64,000 nucleotides of DNA from Siphonodentalium dalli (taxonomy: Eukaryota > Mollusca > Scaphopoda > Gadilida > Siphonodentaliidae), in the NCBI GenBank assembly GCA_032622095.1, contig CP136063.1, forward strand, positions 211,092,355-211,156,354, written 5' to 3'. Positions 1 to 11,415 of the stretch are shown here, piece by piece. The notes beneath the pieces were generated by a model. That model was not told the origin of the DNA, did not search any database, and saw only the letters and a list, made by a program, of their open reading frames with translations. The position numbers were made by a program, and so were the translations under genes. Within the stretch, counting starts at the first letter, position 1, and each line of letters opens with the position of its first letter.

Positions 1-899
1 CGTATGGAACATACATTCTTATGCATCCCATTGACGTCAACCAGTTTTTCCGCTAGGGGTTTGGGAATGGTACCCCAATTGCCGTTGGGAGAAATCTCAG
101 TCCATAAAATCCGATTCTGACCTACTGACTGCGGGACCCAAATCTGTGATCGCGATATGCAAATTTCAGTGCCAAAAGGTGATGCTACCAATACTTATGG
201 TAACCAATTTGGTTTTTAAAAGTCTTGATTTTGTTTCAGTTATTAAAATTAGTTCAAACTAACATATTTTTTTTGCATTATATACATGTACATGGGGTTA
301 TTTCCTGTATGCGTCCTTCATCAATTCATCACCAAACTTCATTCGGATCATCTGGGCGACCTATCGATTAGGGCTGTTGAATTTTAACAATTTTCAATAA
401 AAAACATGGCCATTTTGGATGTTACTCTTTGCATGACTTTAGATATCCTTTGCCAAGGTCTACAACCTAAATTTTCCATCTGATTCATCCCAACGTTATA
501 TGACTCTTCAGGGGGTGACCTCCAGATGGCAGCTATAAGATTTTTTCAAATTTTTATTTAAAATAATAGCCGCAGATGGATAATAATAATGGAGATTGTC
601 TGCCTCACTGTATTGAAGATTCTGTCCGTAGGTATCGTCCGTCATTGTGTTTGTCAAGCATATTGGCACAATGTCTCAACCATTGGTCATCCATCACATC
701 TCAATGGCATTAGTGGAATTATTCAATACAAGGACAGCTTTCAAAAAACGAAGAAAAGGACGTGATGTGATAAAAATGGTCATTGTCCTGTGCTTCTACA
801 TGTACTAAGGGTTTGCCAACCATAGGCAGCAGGGAACGTTGGGGTATTAACGAAGACAGCTCAGCTCTTTTTTATATCCATTTAAAAAAAAAAGGGGGG
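1..899. other. Non-coding stretch with a degenerate pearl-like repeat
   Basis: No exon with module-like coding was found. Bases about 300-560 match the core of repeats seen elsewhere in the window (ATCACCAAACTTCATTCGGATC, then CATGGCCATTTTGGAT and CTCTTTGCATGAC). The rest is AT-rich without visible structure. The short open frame at 783-977 is not supported by anything. Confidence 0.5.
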
Positions 900-1640
900 T
901 ATACTGTTTTGAACCTGTCTGTCCGTCTGATGTCTGTTCATGTCATAACTAGAACCGTAGTGCTCTCATCTCAATGAAATATGGTATGGATGTTCAACTC
1001 TATGATGACATTCAATAGAGGGTTCCATTGTTTTGTTAGGATTTTCTTTTCTACAGTTATTCATCTTTGTTTATTTGGAAATGTTGGCTTTTTTGTCCAT
1101 ACAACATCTGTTCATGTCATAACTGCAACAGTTGTGCTCGCATCTCAATGAAATTTGGTATGGATATTCACTACTATGAGGACATGCAGTAGAGTGTTCA
1201 ATTGTTTTGTTCGGGTTTTCCATTCTAGAGTTATTCATCTTGTTTACTTGGAAATGTTGGATATTTGGTCTGTCAGATGTCAGTTCAGGCCATAACTTGA
1301 ACAGTAATGCTCGGATCTCAATCAAAATTTGTATGGATTTTCACCACCATGAGGACACTCAATGGCAAGTGAAATCATTTTTTTAGGTTTTTCATTCTAG
1401 AGTTATTCATCTTTGTTTATCTGGAAATGTTGGCTTTTTGGTCCGTTCAATGTCTGTTCAGGCCATAACTTGAACAGTAATGGTCGGATCTCAATGAAAT
1501 TTGGTACGGATGTTCACCACTGTGAGGACATTCAATGTCACGTGCAATCGTTTTGTTTAGGTTTTTCATTCTATAGTTATTCATCTTTGTTTATATCAAA
1601 ATGCTGATTTTTGGGTCCATCTGTCTGAGCATATCAATCA
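900..1640. repeat. Degenerate tandem repeat, unit about 175 bp, about 4 copies
   Basis: The phrases TCTCAATGAAATTTGGTA, then TTCACNACTNTGAGGACAT, then GTTATTCATCTTTGTTTAT recur about every 170-180 bp. The unit end CTTTTTNGTCC is seen near 1087, 1433 and 1609. A related stretch occurs at 50600-51050. The structure resembles the tandem cores of bivalve non-autonomous elements. Short open frames here are incidental. Confidence 0.75.
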
Positions 1641-2393
1641 TAGGTTATAGGTGTGCCCACACTAGGCGGTATGCCACAAGGGGGTATGCACCAGACAACA
1701 GTCCATCTCTTATGTATCTAGGCTGGGCGGAACAATGAGATTATAAAACTCATACACATATAAACAAATTGAACTTTATTTTTGTTTCAATGGAGCAAAT
1801 GCATCTTTTCCAGAAATGCTATTTATGCGGGGCAAACCGAACATGAAAAAACTGCCATGGCTTGATCACGCACTGAGAGTAAACTATAATTACCAACATA
1901 GTTTCCTATTAACATTTTAATTGATAAATGATAGTAAATTTGTTTTCATCCTGTTTTATAGTTATAACTCATAATCATAATTTAAACAAGAGTTATTTCT
2001 TATAATTAAATTCAATGTTAGTAAAAAACATCTAGTTTTCAACATATATTTCCATACAATTAATACTTTCCTATACTTTCCTTGCAATAAACAGTTATGC
2101 CATGCATCCAACTGAAGAGAAACTTCAATTGATCCATTTTATTGCTTAGTCAATTGCAGTCAATAATATGGGCATATTGTGTCATATTGTCCGGTGTGCA
2201 TCTGTGCTTTCTGGATGAGTGACTAATGCTGATTAACGACTAACTAATTCACAACCAATTGTTTTACAGTATTTTGTGAATTGACAGCTAATGAATAAAT
2301 TATTACAATTTCATCATACTTTTGTGATTAAAGTGATTTTGTTAAGACGGCCTATTTAGGCCTGTATATATTTATTAATTACTCTGAACACAG
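1641..2393. other. Intron or upstream flank without recognisable features
   Basis: The stretch is AT-rich single-copy-looking sequence leading to the exon 1 acceptor. I see no coding, RNA gene or repeat in it. Confidence 0.4.
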
Positions 2394-2529
2394 CATTAAC
2401 ATTCAATGATACATGTGAGGCTGCAACAGACGGCATGTGCGGAACTGAGTTTAGTTGCCAGAATGGAACATCTGCCATGCAGATGTTCCAACGAATCAGA
2501 TTACTGGAACGGAACTAATTGTAGCATGC
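2394..2529 (+). pseudogene. Exon 1: six-Cys module broken by a 7-bp insertion
   Basis: An acceptor (AACACAG) precedes 2394 and a donor (GTATGT) follows 2529. The first part reads as the module start (LTFNDTCEAATDGMC, then SCQNGT). The second part reads as the module end (CRCSNESDYWNGTNCS), but in another frame. The segment is 136 bp long, the only exon here not divisible by three. The surplus of 7 bases falls in a perfect inverted repeat, CATCTGC-CAT-GCAGATG, at about 2468-2484. All six cysteines are present if both frames are read. It is either a dead exon, an allele, or an assembly or sequencing error at a hairpin. If spliced in, it would shift the frame of everything downstream. Confidence 0.65.
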
Positions 2530-2811
2530 GTATGTAAATGGTTTTCATGACACAGTCTGTTGTTCCTCCTCTTTGCACCCCTCTCCTCTCTGAACACTCA
2601 AGCCACATGCTAGTGACTTTGTCTCTCTATCCTTCTTGTGCACTCACACGTATATGTGTACTAGTATATTATATATCAACGTTTTTACGTCAAAATATAA
2701 AAATTGTATCCCCAGGAGACTGAACATGTCATTCCACTCCCAAGGTGTTCTCCTACTCTCAGCACTACGTCTTACATGTAAATTTGCGTAATTCGGTATC
2801 CTTGCAGACTA

Positions 2812-3022
2812 TTTAGCCCTTCAGTGCCAAGTCCAATTTTTGTATCAACCCATATTTCTTTGATCATTTAAAAAAAAATTTGATTATAATAATCTCAATT
2901 AAAACTTAGAGCATAGAGCTCTTTCCATCAATGTATCACATTATTATAATCAATAAATTTGAAAAATTATCAAGGAACTATGGGTTGATGCAAAAATCGG
3001 ACTTGGCACTGAAAGAGTTAAA
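2812..3022. mobile_element. Small inverted-repeat element (TTAACCC-type MITE), degenerate
   Basis: The left end (AGCCCTTCAGTGCCAAGTCC, then TGTATCAACCCAT) is the inverted complement of the right end (ATGGGTTGATGCAAAAATC, then GGACTTGGCACTGAAAG). The two ends match at about 40 positions with a few mismatches. The element at 24112-24355 has the same end type, so this is a repeated family. No coding capacity is seen. Confidence 0.75.
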
Positions 3023-4190
3023 CAAAAAAGCTGGTGGTGTTGTAGCTTTAAGAACATGTGTTTCATTGTGGTCTGGGTCATAACAAACTGGTGTTGAAAA
3101 TATAATACACAGAATAGTTAACAGCATCAATTAAAATGTCAAAATCCAGATGTTTTCATGGAATCAGTCTCCACTCCTTCATAAATGATTAACCCTTACA
3201 CTCAAACGGAATGATTTCAATGTTTTCTCATAAATCAGGTGGAGACCGATAACTTTGATTGAGCGGTTTATTACAATACAGTGTGGAGATATTCTGCTAG
3301 TCAAATCTGGATATAGTGTGTCTGACATTTGCAGATACTTTGTTTCTCCAAAAATGTTCTCCATTCTTCACGCGCTCTCACATGTACTGTACAATGTTAG
3401 CGCTGGACCGAAAAATCTTCTGGCCAAAACTGGCCAAATGACAGCGGAACACTGGTACTGTACTGTATCACCATTTAGCATCATAACTGACCCAGTAACT
3501 GGGGTTATTATGCATTTATAACTGCGGCTATTATCATAACTGCTCTGTTGTTAACAGTGCCGTGACTGCTGTGATTAAATGCGGTAAAGAAACCTCGGTA
3601 ATATTCCTTGATTGCAGATTCACTGTAGCTGCAGTCTGTCGGCGAATTCCTTTCTATTTATTTTATCTATGACATCTAAATTTGCTGGAGCAGCAATTGT
3701 ACTGGAAGTTACCGTTTCATACCAGTTGATGATTATATGCATTTTAACGACACAATCCGCTGATTGTATTCCGGTTTATAGCCATGTTTAAATTGTAAAC
3801 AAAATCTGGTTTAGATGGGGGGGGGGGGGGGGGGGGGGGGGCACAGCGCTTTGATGAATCATTTACTTATGGCATTACAGTAGATGTGGATATGGTGCAT
3901 TTTATTTCAGATCAATATTATTCTATTTCTATAGCAGTTTACGATTAGTTTCCAAAAAGGTAATGCATTTAAATAAGGTAATTACATTAGGTTGGAATGA
4001 ACATTGAATGCAGGAGTTTCGTCACTGAAACACTGAACATGCTGTACATACAATACAGTGTGCATTGTTCATAAAGGGCATGGTAGGAGTTTTGAACGTA
4101 TTCATTGACTAGCATGTGTCTAAATGAATATCAAATTTATACGAGTCCAGACCGTTTGTACCGTTGATATGGAGAATAGACTTCACACAC
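3023..4190. other. Intron sequence with a repeat fragment and a poly-G run
   Basis: Bases 3256-3340 (TTTATTACAATACAGTGTGG, TATAGTGTGTCTGACATTTG) recur at about 5610-5690. A run of more than 20 guanines ends at about 3840. Nothing else is recognised. Confidence 0.5.
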
Positions 4191-4500
4191 AAATGAAGCA
4201 CATTTCCAGTAGGCTAGCATCACCAAATTCACCCCCTTGGGACCTCATTCTGCTTAGGCCTCATCTTCTGGGAAGTATCTATAGTATCAAATTAACATTG
4301 TTTTTTAATTACTTTTTCCCTTCTGGGAAGTTTCTACATCCCCTAATTAGCAGAAGATAAAATACATAATCGAGGTGACTATATAATTGGTGAACATCAC
4401 CGACTTCAACTAGGGAGCTTCAATCTTATCCTAGGTATCCCATAGCTGATGAGGTATCAGCAGAATGAGGATACCAGAGGGTGAATTTTAAATTTTAAAA
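4190..4500. repeat. Interspersed repeat shared with 5690-5780 and 10690-11130
   Basis: The phrases GGCTAGCATCACCAAATTCA, GGACCTCATTCTGCTTA, TATCAAATTAACA and CATAATCGAGGTG recur in the same order at 10720-10920. The ends (CAGAGGGTGAATTT) are inverted relative to the start, suggesting a palindromic non-autonomous element. Confidence 0.65.
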
Positions 4501-4577
4501 CATCGGAGCACGTGCTTGTCAAAAAGTTGGATATGCTTCATCGGAAACATCGAAGCGCTAGCATCAGTTGGCTACGT

Positions 4578-4868
4578 ACATTGTGAGATTGCTATGTCGC
4601 GCGCATGCGACTGGCACAATGACCTCCTTTCAAGTTGGTGCAGCTTGCTCTATCAACTGTAACCGGTTGCTTGGAGACGGATTACGATGTCAGATTTTAT
4701 ATTGACCACACCAGCTGAAATTATCATTGTGAGATTGGTATGTCGCGCGCATGCGACTGGCACAATGACCTCCTTTCAAGTTGGTGCAGCTTGCTCCATC
4801 AACTGTAACCGGTTGCTTGGAGATGGTTTACGATGTCAGATTTTATATTGACCACACTAGCTGATGAT
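4578..4868. repeat. Two-copy direct tandem duplication, 146-bp unit
   Basis: The block from ATTGTGAGATTG through TTATATTGACCACAC occurs at about 4580-4710 and again from 4727 to about 4858 with only a few differences (for example GGAGACGGATT versus GGAGATGGTTT). The unit contains the palindromic GCGCGCATGCG. It appears to be a recent local duplication. Confidence 0.85.
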
Positions 4869-5609
4869 CATGTCAATGAGTGTAAATTGCGAGTAAAATC
4901 ATTTTGTGGACATGTGCTGTGGCATCATGGCATTGCTATTGCTTCAACGAACATCAAATTCACAAACTAATTGAACATGTCTATATTTATTTCCTTGGCC
5001 AAAAAAATGTCGACACAAATTCATTTCACGTCGGCTTTTGCCTCGGCACTGCCCATTGTCAACGCTAATTCCCAGGGCTGCCGTATATGTACATTGAAGT
5101 CTCACGGTGTTACCAACTACCAATTACCACTAATAAATAGTCTCACAAACAACCAATTCCTCACGAATAAATCAAATGGAAATTTGAAACCGAATGCGGT
5201 GTTTAATGTGTGGTGTTGAGCGCTATGGTCGAAGGGATATAACTCTAAAAATTTAAAATGCAAGAGAGCCTTGTTATATGATTATATCCCTTTGTTTCAA
5301 AGTTATTGTTTTCTCCGTCAGCAAACTGTCAATTGTTGCAGATGAGTGGTCATTATGTATACTGTGATGTTACTGATAATTGTTCAATACACATTTACTC
5401 GACCTCGCATGACCCACAAATCGTAAATAAAACGTAGGGATGTATTGTGCAAACTTTATTCATGAAACATTGCATATATTATACATTGTACTTACCAATT
5501 GTTATATACCAAAATAATATCGCGATAATATCGTGTATCGCGATATTGTCACCATAATATTGCGATATTATTTGGGGCCAATATCGCCCAGCCCTAAATT
5601 TGATTGAGC
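4869..5609. other. Intron sequence with an ATATCGCGAT palindrome cluster
   Basis: Most of the stretch shows nothing. At 5515-5600 short palindromes (AATATCGCGATAATATCG, TATCGCGATATTG) lead into GGCCAATATCGCCCAGCCCTA. Such ends are typical of hAT-like MITEs in animals by recollection, but I see only one end, so this is tentative. Confidence 0.35.
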
Positions 5610-5857
5610 GATCAGTAGTTTATTACAATACAGTGTGGTGATATTCTTCTATGAACTAGTCAAGTCTGAATATAGTGTGTCTGACATTTGCAGAATGATG
5701 TCCCCAGAGGGTGAATTTAGTGACGCTATCCCACACAGCAGGCTATCATCACCACTTTCCGGGGACCTTGTTCTGCAATTTTGCCATAAATTTATTGACA
5801 AGAAGGAGCAGATTTTTATATATATTTTTTTTATAGATCAGAAATCATATCTGGGCA

Positions 5858-6105
5858 TTAACCCTTCCATGATGGGAGTTTCATGAAATTTGCGAAAACT
5901 CTGTGCCACTGCATTCTCTTACATACGTGAGTCTCCCATGGGAGCCTCGCATACATTAGTGTATAGATTGGCTTAACAATTTTTAAGCCATTGCATTCTC
6001 TTATATATGCAAGGCTCCCTATGGGTGACTTGCATATATAAGAGAATGCACTGGCACAGGATATTTAGTGCTGCCCCAGCACAGCTCCTGTCATGAAAGG
6101 GTTAA
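5858..6105. mobile_element. TTAACCC-type MITE with internal long hairpin
   Basis: The ends TTAACCCTTCCATGA and TCATGAAAGGGTTAA form an inverted repeat. Inside, about 5983-6052, lies a second hairpin: CATTGCATTCTCTTATATAT pairs with ATATATAAGAGAATGCACTG. The same inner hairpin occurs inside the element at 24112-24355, which shows family identity. No coding capacity. Confidence 0.8.
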
Positions 6106-6632
6106 ATATAACACTCCTGTATGGAGCCTCACATGGACCCGAGCAGATGACAGTCACCAGTGCATTGTTCTCTCTGTCTGGGGCTCCATAAAGGTTTAAA
6201 TATCTGAATGGTGGTTATGTGATGATGCTACCGATTGTAGTCTCTTGTTAAAGTATAATGATTTGAAGTTGATGATCATATGAACCATTCTCGCCATTTG
6301 GGTTAGTTATCTTCTCATTAATAATTTTAGTACAGTTTGGTGTTACACGGTATACTGATTTAAACACGTTGATATTTATAGATTGTTCATTTCCACATTG
6401 ATAAGCATTTTATAATACATTTTTTATTCTCTGGCTTTTATGTGAATGAAAAAGACATTCTGCATCTTTGATCTCTATGCATGCTATTACAATATCATCT
6501 ATATATAGAAAACATGCAACGTTACTTGTTCTACTCTTGTATCGTCTATGCATCTATATTTGAAGCATATTTTGCTGGAGCATGTTACACGCTCTCTCTA
6601 TCTTTCTCTCGCTTTCTGTCAATCGCTTCCAG

Positions 6633-6761
6633 TGTTATCATTCAATGGGGACTGTTCCAGCACTGGAGCGAACTCGTGTGCTACACGCCTGAGCTGTCAG
6701 AATGGCCTATGTAAATGTGGTAATGGCTACCAATACTGGGACGGTGCCAGCTGTACAGCTA
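6633..6761 (+). CDS. Exon 2: six-Cys EGF/EB-like module
   Basis: The acceptor is CGCTTCCAG and the donor GTAAGT. The 129-bp phase 1-1 exon codes 43 residues with cysteines spaced C-x7-C-x5-C-x4-C-x-C-x11-C, including LSCQNGLCKCG and the closing YWDGASC. Six cysteines suggest three disulfides and an extracellular location. The gap between cysteines 3 and 4 is shorter than in classical EGF domains, so an EB-type or divergent EGF-like fold is as likely. This is one of the cleanest members of the series and a good reference for the broken exon at 2394. Confidence 0.85.
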
Positions 6762-6796
6762 GTAAGTATCTCGGACCAGACTTTGAAAGTTGTTTT

Positions 6797-7880
6797 TGTC
6801 CCCTGAATTTTTTTTTTCGGGGAACTATTAAAATAGCCGGTGTCCGTCCGTCCATCCGTGCGTGCGTGCGTCCGTGCGTGCGTCCGGAAATGGTTTCCGG
6901 ATGATAACTTTAGTTTCGGTTATTAGATCAAAAGAAAATTTCATAGGTGAGTTTATCAGACCAAAATAAAGGTCAAGTTCGAATATGGGTTTGCTCCACC
7001 CATTTTTGCGAGAGTTATGGCCCTTTTTTAACTTGGGGAAAACCCCTGAAAGTTGGTTTCCGGATGATAACTGTAGTAGAGTTAATCGGATTCAAACCAA
7101 ATTTTGTATATTACTTTCTCCCAGCAAAACACAGGTCAAGTTTGAACTTGGGTTCTGCCCGACCATTTTTGGCAGAGTTATGCCCCTTTTTCGACATAGA
7201 AAATTCAATTTTCTTCTTTTTTTTGGTTTCCGGATGATAACTTGATTTTGGATTGTTTATATGCAAAACCTGTTTTTTTGTGGATTACTTATATCAAAAT
7301 ACAGCTCAAGTTCGAATTTCGGTTTAATCCGATAATTTTTGCGAGAGTTATGGCCCTTTTTTGTCCGCCGACCGGACATATAAAACCCCAAAAGTTGGTG
7401 TCCGGATGATAACTTTAGTAGAGTTAATCAGATTTAAATCAAATATGGTATGTCTCTTTCTCCCAGCAAAACACAGGTCAAGTACGAATTCGGGTTCCGC
7501 CTGCCAATTTTCACCAGAGTTATGTCCCTTTTTGCCAATTTGAGGTTTCCGGATGAAAACTTTAGTAAATGTGTACTGAATGAAATTAAATTTGGTATAT
7601 GTAGGTTTACTAGCACAAAAGACAGATCAAGTTCGACGAATTTGAGTTTGAACCGATGATTTTGCTCAGAGTTATGGGCTTTTCGACTTAGAAAATTCAA
7701 TTTTTCTTGTAATTTTCTTCATTTTGTGCCAATTTGAGGTTATATTTTGACTTTAAGAGTTTTTTTAAGATTTGGTTATTTGTATGCATGACAGTAATGA
7801 GACAATGCACAAGTGTCTTATCCATATAGTATACTTCTACAAAGCCTCCGCTCCAAATGAAGCCACCGGTTCGGGGGACA
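6797..7880. mobile_element. Non-autonomous element with about 165-bp tandem core (TGTCCCC ends)
   Basis: The left end TGTCCCCTGAA and right end TTCGGGGGACA are inverted copies. Near the left end is a GTCCGTCC/GTGCGTGC simple repeat. The core has about five units, each starting GGTTTCCGGATGATAACT and containing ACAGGTCAAGTTCGAATTC-like and GAGTTATGGCCCTTTTT phrases. The several open frames overlapping it come from the repeat and have no protein-like features. Confidence 0.7.
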
Positions 7881-7900
7881 CTGTGGCCGAGCGGCCTTTT

Positions 7901-8512
7901 ATTATTTGTGAGTTTTTGGGTAACGTCTGCTCATGTATTTAATTATTTGTCTGTTTTTGGCTAACGTCTGCTCATGTATTAACCCTTTGTATGTTTTTGG
8001 GTAACGTCTGCTCATGTATTAACCCTTTGTGTGTTTTTGGGTAACGTCTGCTCATGTATTAACCCTTTGTGTGTTTTTGGGTAACGTCTGCTCATGTATT
8101 AACCCTTTTGTGTGTATTTGGGTAACGTCTGCTCATGTATTAACCCTTTGTGTGTTTTTGGGTAACGTCTGCTCATGTATTTAATTATTTGTGAGTTTTT
8201 GGGTATTGTCTGCTCATGTATTAACCCTTTGTGTGTTTTTGGGTAACATCTGCTCATGTATTAACCCTTTGTGTGTTTTTGGGTAACGTCTGCTCATGTA
8301 TTAACCCTTTGTGTGTTTTTGGGTAACGTCTGCTCATGTATTAACCCTTTGTGTGTTTTTGGGTAACGTCTGCTCATGTATTTAATTATTTGTGAGTTTT
8401 TGGGTAACGTCTGCTCATGTATTTAATTATTTGTGAGTTTTTGGGTAACGTCTGCTCATGTATTTAATTATTTGTGAGTTTTTGGGTAACGTCTGCTCAT
8501 GTATTAACACTT
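7901..8512. repeat. Minisatellite, 40/41-bp unit, about 15 copies
   Basis: The constant part GGGTAACGTCTGCTCATGTA is followed by one of two spacers, TTAACCCTTTGTGTG (40-bp unit) or TTTAATTATTTGTGAG (41-bp unit). Units of each type are clustered in runs. The array ends against an element whose first bases are the similar TTAACACTTTG. Confidence 0.92.
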
Positions 8513-8770
8513 TGTTTACTAAATGGATTCTCTCCCGCTCGGTTATAAAAGTATACTTTGGAATGGTCTATTATCATATTGATCAGGAGGGGTGTTAAGG
8601 AAATAAAAGCAGACGACAGATAACACAGATAAAGTGCAGAAGGATTTCTATTCATTGGTGGGAAATACTCAGATAATAAGTTCAAGGCCTTGACGTTTGT
8701 GTTGAACTTATTATCTGAACATTTTCAATGAGAATTACATGTCAATAGTATTTAGTAAAGAATGGGTTAA
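8503..8770. mobile_element. TTAACCC-type element related to 51264-51496
   Basis: Shared phrases with the copy at 51264 include GGATTCTC, TTATAANAGT, GGAATGGT, GCAGAAGGAT and TTGTGGGAAAT-like bases, in the same order. The right end AATGGGTTAA inverts the left end TTAACACTTT. Non-coding. Confidence 0.6.
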
Positions 8771-9218
8771 TTTATTATCTGCACATTTCCAAAGAGAACT
8801 ACATGCTGGTCAATGTATATGGTAAAGTACGGTTTGCTTTTAGTTTTTCTGTCAACATTTACTTTGAACAACTTCTCATCTAATTTAATCCAAATTTGTT
8901 TGATATTTCCCCTGTTAACCGTTATGTGTATTCAAATGATTAGAATGATACAAATGATGGGCATGTCAATAATGGCTGGAAAATAAAATATATGGTTAAA
9001 ATAATAGCAAATAATTTAAATTGATTAATAGTGGCTTTAACACCACATCTTTAAATGTCTTCACAAAGAATTGTATTTGTACAAATATGCAGTATCTTTA
9101 AATGTCTTCATAAAGAGTTGTATTTTATTTGTACAAATATGCAGTTTGATATTTATTGTTTGTTCTGTTACAACAGGAGTCCAATAGAATACAAGACATA
9201 TTTGTTTGTGCACTGTAG
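8771..9218. other. Intron before exon 3 with a short duplication
   Basis: ATCTTTAAATGTCTTCACAAAGAATTG and a near copy recur at about 9047 and 9090, a 42-bp duplication including GTACAAATATGCAGT. Nothing else is seen. Confidence 0.5.
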
Positions 9219-9356
9219 GTTTGATGCAAGGCGTCCAGTGTTCCTCACACATGACCTATGATGACCCCTGTTTACATGCTCTGATTTGCCGGGATGGAGT
9301 GTGCAAATGTCCCACATCGGACCAATATTGGGATGGTACTTCATCGTGCCCGGCAA
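9219..9356 (+). CDS. Exon 3: six-Cys EGF/EB-like module
   Basis: The exon lies between CACTGTAG and GTAAGT, is 138 bp long and has phase 1-1. It codes LMQGVQCSSHMTYDDPC, then LICRDGVCKCPTSDQYWDG and SSCPA, with cysteine spacing x9, x5, x4, x1, x12. Its 3' two thirds plus donor and first intron bases are repeated in tandem immediately downstream with a 136-bp period. Only this first copy has a convincing acceptor, so it is the functional candidate. Confidence 0.83.
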
Positions 9357-9382
9357 GTAAGTTAACTATCTTTATGTGATGC

Positions 9383-9619
9383 ATACGCGACCCATGATGA
9401 CCCCTGTTTATATGTCCTGATTTTCCGGGATGGAGAGTGCAAATGTCCCACATCGGACCAATATTGGGATGGTACTTCATCGTGCCCAGCAAGTAAGTTA
9501 ACTATCTTTATGTGATGCATACGTGACCCACGATGACCCCTGGTTTGCCTGTATGGAGAATGCAAATGGCATTCATCATACCAATATTGGGATGGTACTT
9601 AACTGTGCCCAGCAAGCAA
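9383..9619 (+). pseudogene. Two decayed tandem copies of the 3' part of exon 3
   Basis: The exon-like copies end at 9492 (followed by GTAAGT) and at about 9619 (followed by GTAACC). The motif ATGACCCC recurs at 9261, 9397 and 9533, giving a 136-bp period. Each copy has the exon end, the donor and the start of the intron (TTAACTATCTTTATGTGATGC), but no AG acceptor at its left edge. Copy 2 has lost a cysteine (LIF instead of LIC). Copy 3 has internal deletions and a stop in the YWDG region. A further copy of the flanking intron and a donor (AACAAGTAAGTAACC) is visible at about 9735-9830. Confidence 0.75.
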
Positions 9620-9839
9620 GTAACCTCTGCTTGATAATTTCATCTCAGTCTGTTTTACTCTTCACAATTTCTTTAAATGACATCCCCTATCAATTCTCTT
9701 GGTGATACATCAACCAATAGTTGGAAGGCAGTTTTCCTGTCCAACAAGTAAGTAACCTCTTTGATTTATTCATCTCAATCTGTTTTACTCTATACATTTT
9801 CTTTATATGACGTCCCTTATAATGACCTATATATTACAT

Positions 9840-10690
9840 GAAGTTTTCGTGGATGGCTGGAGTTCGTTCTTGATCTGAGTCACGAGGAAATAACTGTAAC
9901 AGAAAAAAATCTCAATCTCTGTTTCAAATAGTGAATCAATTAATTCAGAGTTAGAGCTAAAAAGAATAAAAGTTCAAGGTGTATTCATAAAGTTAAGCGC
10001 TCTTCGTGTCAGTTGTGTTTTGATATTAAAGGTGAGTGTTACTTGCAATAGTAGGGGTCATGCTGAGTGAAGACATTTTCTGTTACAGTTGACATCGTCA
10101 ATGAAGTAATCGGTTTGTATTGTCTAAGGACAAGACATATTTTTATTAACATTATGAAATCTGTATTTTGCTGTATTTCGCAAAAATAAACCAATGGGTA
10201 TATGCAATATACATGAAAAAGAAAAAAGTAAAATGTAATTATAACAAAAATAGAGATAAAGTCACACTCACAACAAATAACTGATACATCTTTAGGTAGA
10301 GTTGTATGAGAACATTGATATTGCAAATGTGTACTGAAACAAAACAAAAGCTACAAAACTGTAACATAGGTCTACATGTACGGGGCTTAATTTAACTGGA
10401 TTCACATCGCTATTTGCAATGCAATTTCCAATTTCTGCTAACCAACTTTAATATGAAAAAACATGTATTAATAGGGAATGCAAAATGCTGCACAAATTAA
10501 AAACAATTAAATTGACCCCTGCATGTAGCTGATATTGTATACAAATATAAACTGTAACATAGGTCTACATGCAGCTGATATCGTTGATATATGAATGAGT
10601 AAAGATTTGACTATTGTTGGAACCATTAAGATGTATTGCCTATTGACTCACAAAGGACACAAAATTAGGGGCAAGGCCCAATGATATGGT
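9840..10690. other. Intron sequence without recognised features
   Basis: AT-rich sequence. The phrase ACTGTAACATAGGTCTACATG occurs twice (about 10358 and 10551), a small local duplication. The minus-strand open frame at 10039-10347 is low complexity and unsupported. Confidence 0.4.
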
Positions 10691-11130
10691 GCTGGACATT
10701 TACAGAGTGAACTGTACAGTGGGCTAGCATCATTAAATTCACTCTCTGATGACTAATTCTGCTTATGCCTCATTTTCTCTGGAAAGTATCTTTATTATCA
10801 AATTAACAGGTTGTTTTGTTTCATTAGAAACTTCTTCACAAAGATTCTTTTTCTGTTCAGTTTAGTATCTCTATATTCCCAAATTGGCAGACGACATGTT
10901 GCATAATCGAGGTGCTCATTGGGTAAACATCACCATCTTCTCCATGTGGGAACCGATATCTGAGTCTGGGTCTCCCATAGCAGATGGAGGCCATGCTAAT
11001 GAGGTCCTAAGAGGATGAATTTGGTGATGCTAGCTAGCCCACTGTGAGGGGTAGCATCACTACATTCACCCTCTGGGGACCTCATTCTGCACATGTCCGA
11101 CACCATATTCTCAGCCCTGCTTGGGGCTAA
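10690..11130. repeat. Interspersed repeat with inverted internal halves
   Basis: GGCTAGCATCATTAAATTCA at the left and GAATTTGGTGATGCTAGC near 11020 are inverted copies. A further TAGCATCACTACATTCACCC follows at about 11070. The sequence is homologous to 4190-4500. Confidence 0.6.
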
Positions 11131-11415
11131 TCATAATTATTTTGTTACCAGTAAGTAAGCATGTGCAACTTCTGATAAATTGTTATCCAGATATATAGTG
11201 GCGAGCAACTACTGAATGATCATCTATTGAGGACTGTAAGGGTAATAGTGAGACCTGGAAACATTTTCCGAGATGATTGATGATTATAAGCCTCAAACGT
11301 TTTGGTCAAAAGTTTGGCTGGGATTCCCCATCTAAGATTATTTCTACAACTCATGGACATGGAAACTGATCATAATAGAGGAATGTACTGACATATTTTA
11401 TTTCTTGAATTCCAG

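Noticed and set aside
6481-6714. A separate small protein overlapping exon 2
   Set aside because: It is in a different frame from the six-cysteine module and has no support.
7901-8512. CRISPR-like or telomere-like array (contains TTAACCC)
   Set aside because: There are no spacers, and the unit is 40 bp rather than a TTAGGG-type hexamer.
9383-9619. Two additional functional module exons
   Set aside because: They lack acceptors and the first cysteines, and one has an internal stop; they are tandem relics.
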